From a gamma proteobacterium NOR5-3 (GTDB lineage: Bacteria; Pseudomonadota; Gammaproteobacteria; Pseudomonadales; Halieaceae): a stretch of 64,000 nucleotides of DNA. The notes under the pieces were generated by a model. That model had not been told where the DNA came from. It ran no database searches and saw only the letters and a program-made list of their open reading frames with translations. The position numbers and the translations under genes were made by a program. Below, piece after piece: positions 63,886 through 64,000 of this stretch; the stretch's first letter is position 1, and the number at the start of each line of letters is the position of its first letter. Where the stretch lies: NCBI GenBank assembly GCA_000158155.1, contig DS999406.1:558924-622923 (forward strand). Direction: 5' to 3'.

Positions 63886-64000
63886 TCAGTGAGCGTCCCG
63901 ACCTTTCACTTTCGCCTGCATGGCATCGAGATACTCATCCAGCTCGCTATCGTTAGAGAACACCGCCATATCAGGTAATGCCTGAAGTATCTCAAAGACC
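63886..64000 (-). CDS. 3' end of an unidentified gene
   Basis: The last 37 codons of a minus-strand gene running off the window, ending E-L-D-E-Y-L-D-A-M-Q-A-K-V-K-G-R-D-A-H. Too short to assign; codon use looks coding. It is convergent with the amidotransferase gene. Confidence 0.5.
   Translation of the reverse strand, partial: VFEILQALPDMAVFSNDSELDEYLDAMQAKVKGRDAH

Overview
The window is a chromosomal segment of a GC-rich marine gammaproteobacterium. Gene content and order (cyoE-sco-polA-engB, cytochromes c5 and c4, dsbA, the tolC/yqiB-like/cpdA/parE neighbourhood, AlkB, TonB-dependent receptor, PEP-CTERM protein) resemble the Halieaceae (OM60/NOR5) and relatives. This placement is inferred from gene content, not from a marker search. 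No rRNA, tRNA, CRISPR array, prophage or insertion sequence was seen.

Layout. 1-7.5 kb: cytochrome oxidase assembly (cyoE, sco), polA, a polA-engB intergenic region with three hairpins, a terminator and three 196-bp tandem repeats, then engB, the c5/c4 cytochrome operon and dsbA. 7.6-19.3 kb: FMN reductase with a transporter remnant, carboxylesterase, Lrp-type regulator, leuA, amino-acid symporter, VOC protein, lipoprotein, argA and a DUF47-Pit phosphate operon. 19.5-26 kb: a stand-alone GspE/PilB ATPase, glnE, ilvE and a lipase. 26-36.5 kb: dTDP-rhamnose genes (rfbD, rfbB / rfbC, rfbA), two glycosyltransferases, two methyltransferases, an alpha/alpha-toroid protein and waaA, i.e. a surface-glycan locus. 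36.5-42.9 kb: tolC, DUF1249, cpdA, parE, then alkB divergent from a LysR regulator. 44-48 kb: small conserved hypotheticals, a 41-residue glycine-zipper protein, an M20 peptidase and a PEP-CTERM protein.

48.3-58.1 kb is the most distinctive part. An IclR regulator, an alpha/beta hydrolase and a citryl-CoA-lyase-like protein sit beside a divergent operon coding for a TonB receptor, a VOC protein, a flavodoxin-like protein, a phenylacetate-CoA-ligase-like enzyme, a stand-alone MetE-C-terminal-like zinc protein and a ureide-permease-like transporter. The divergent promoter region holds two tandem TTCG-N5-CGAA palindromes, plausible IclR operators. Together these suggest an undescribed catabolic module for a compound imported across the outer membrane and activated to a CoA ester. 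Its substrate cannot be read from the sequence.

58.3-64 kb: deoC and a ribokinase-family kinase (divergent; with the transporter they could form a deoxyribose/ribose route), a YceI protein, an octaheme cytochrome with TPR repeats, a class I glutamine amidotransferase and the 3' end of an unidentified gene. A 150-bp element bounded by 19-bp perfect inverted repeats separates the transporter from deoC.
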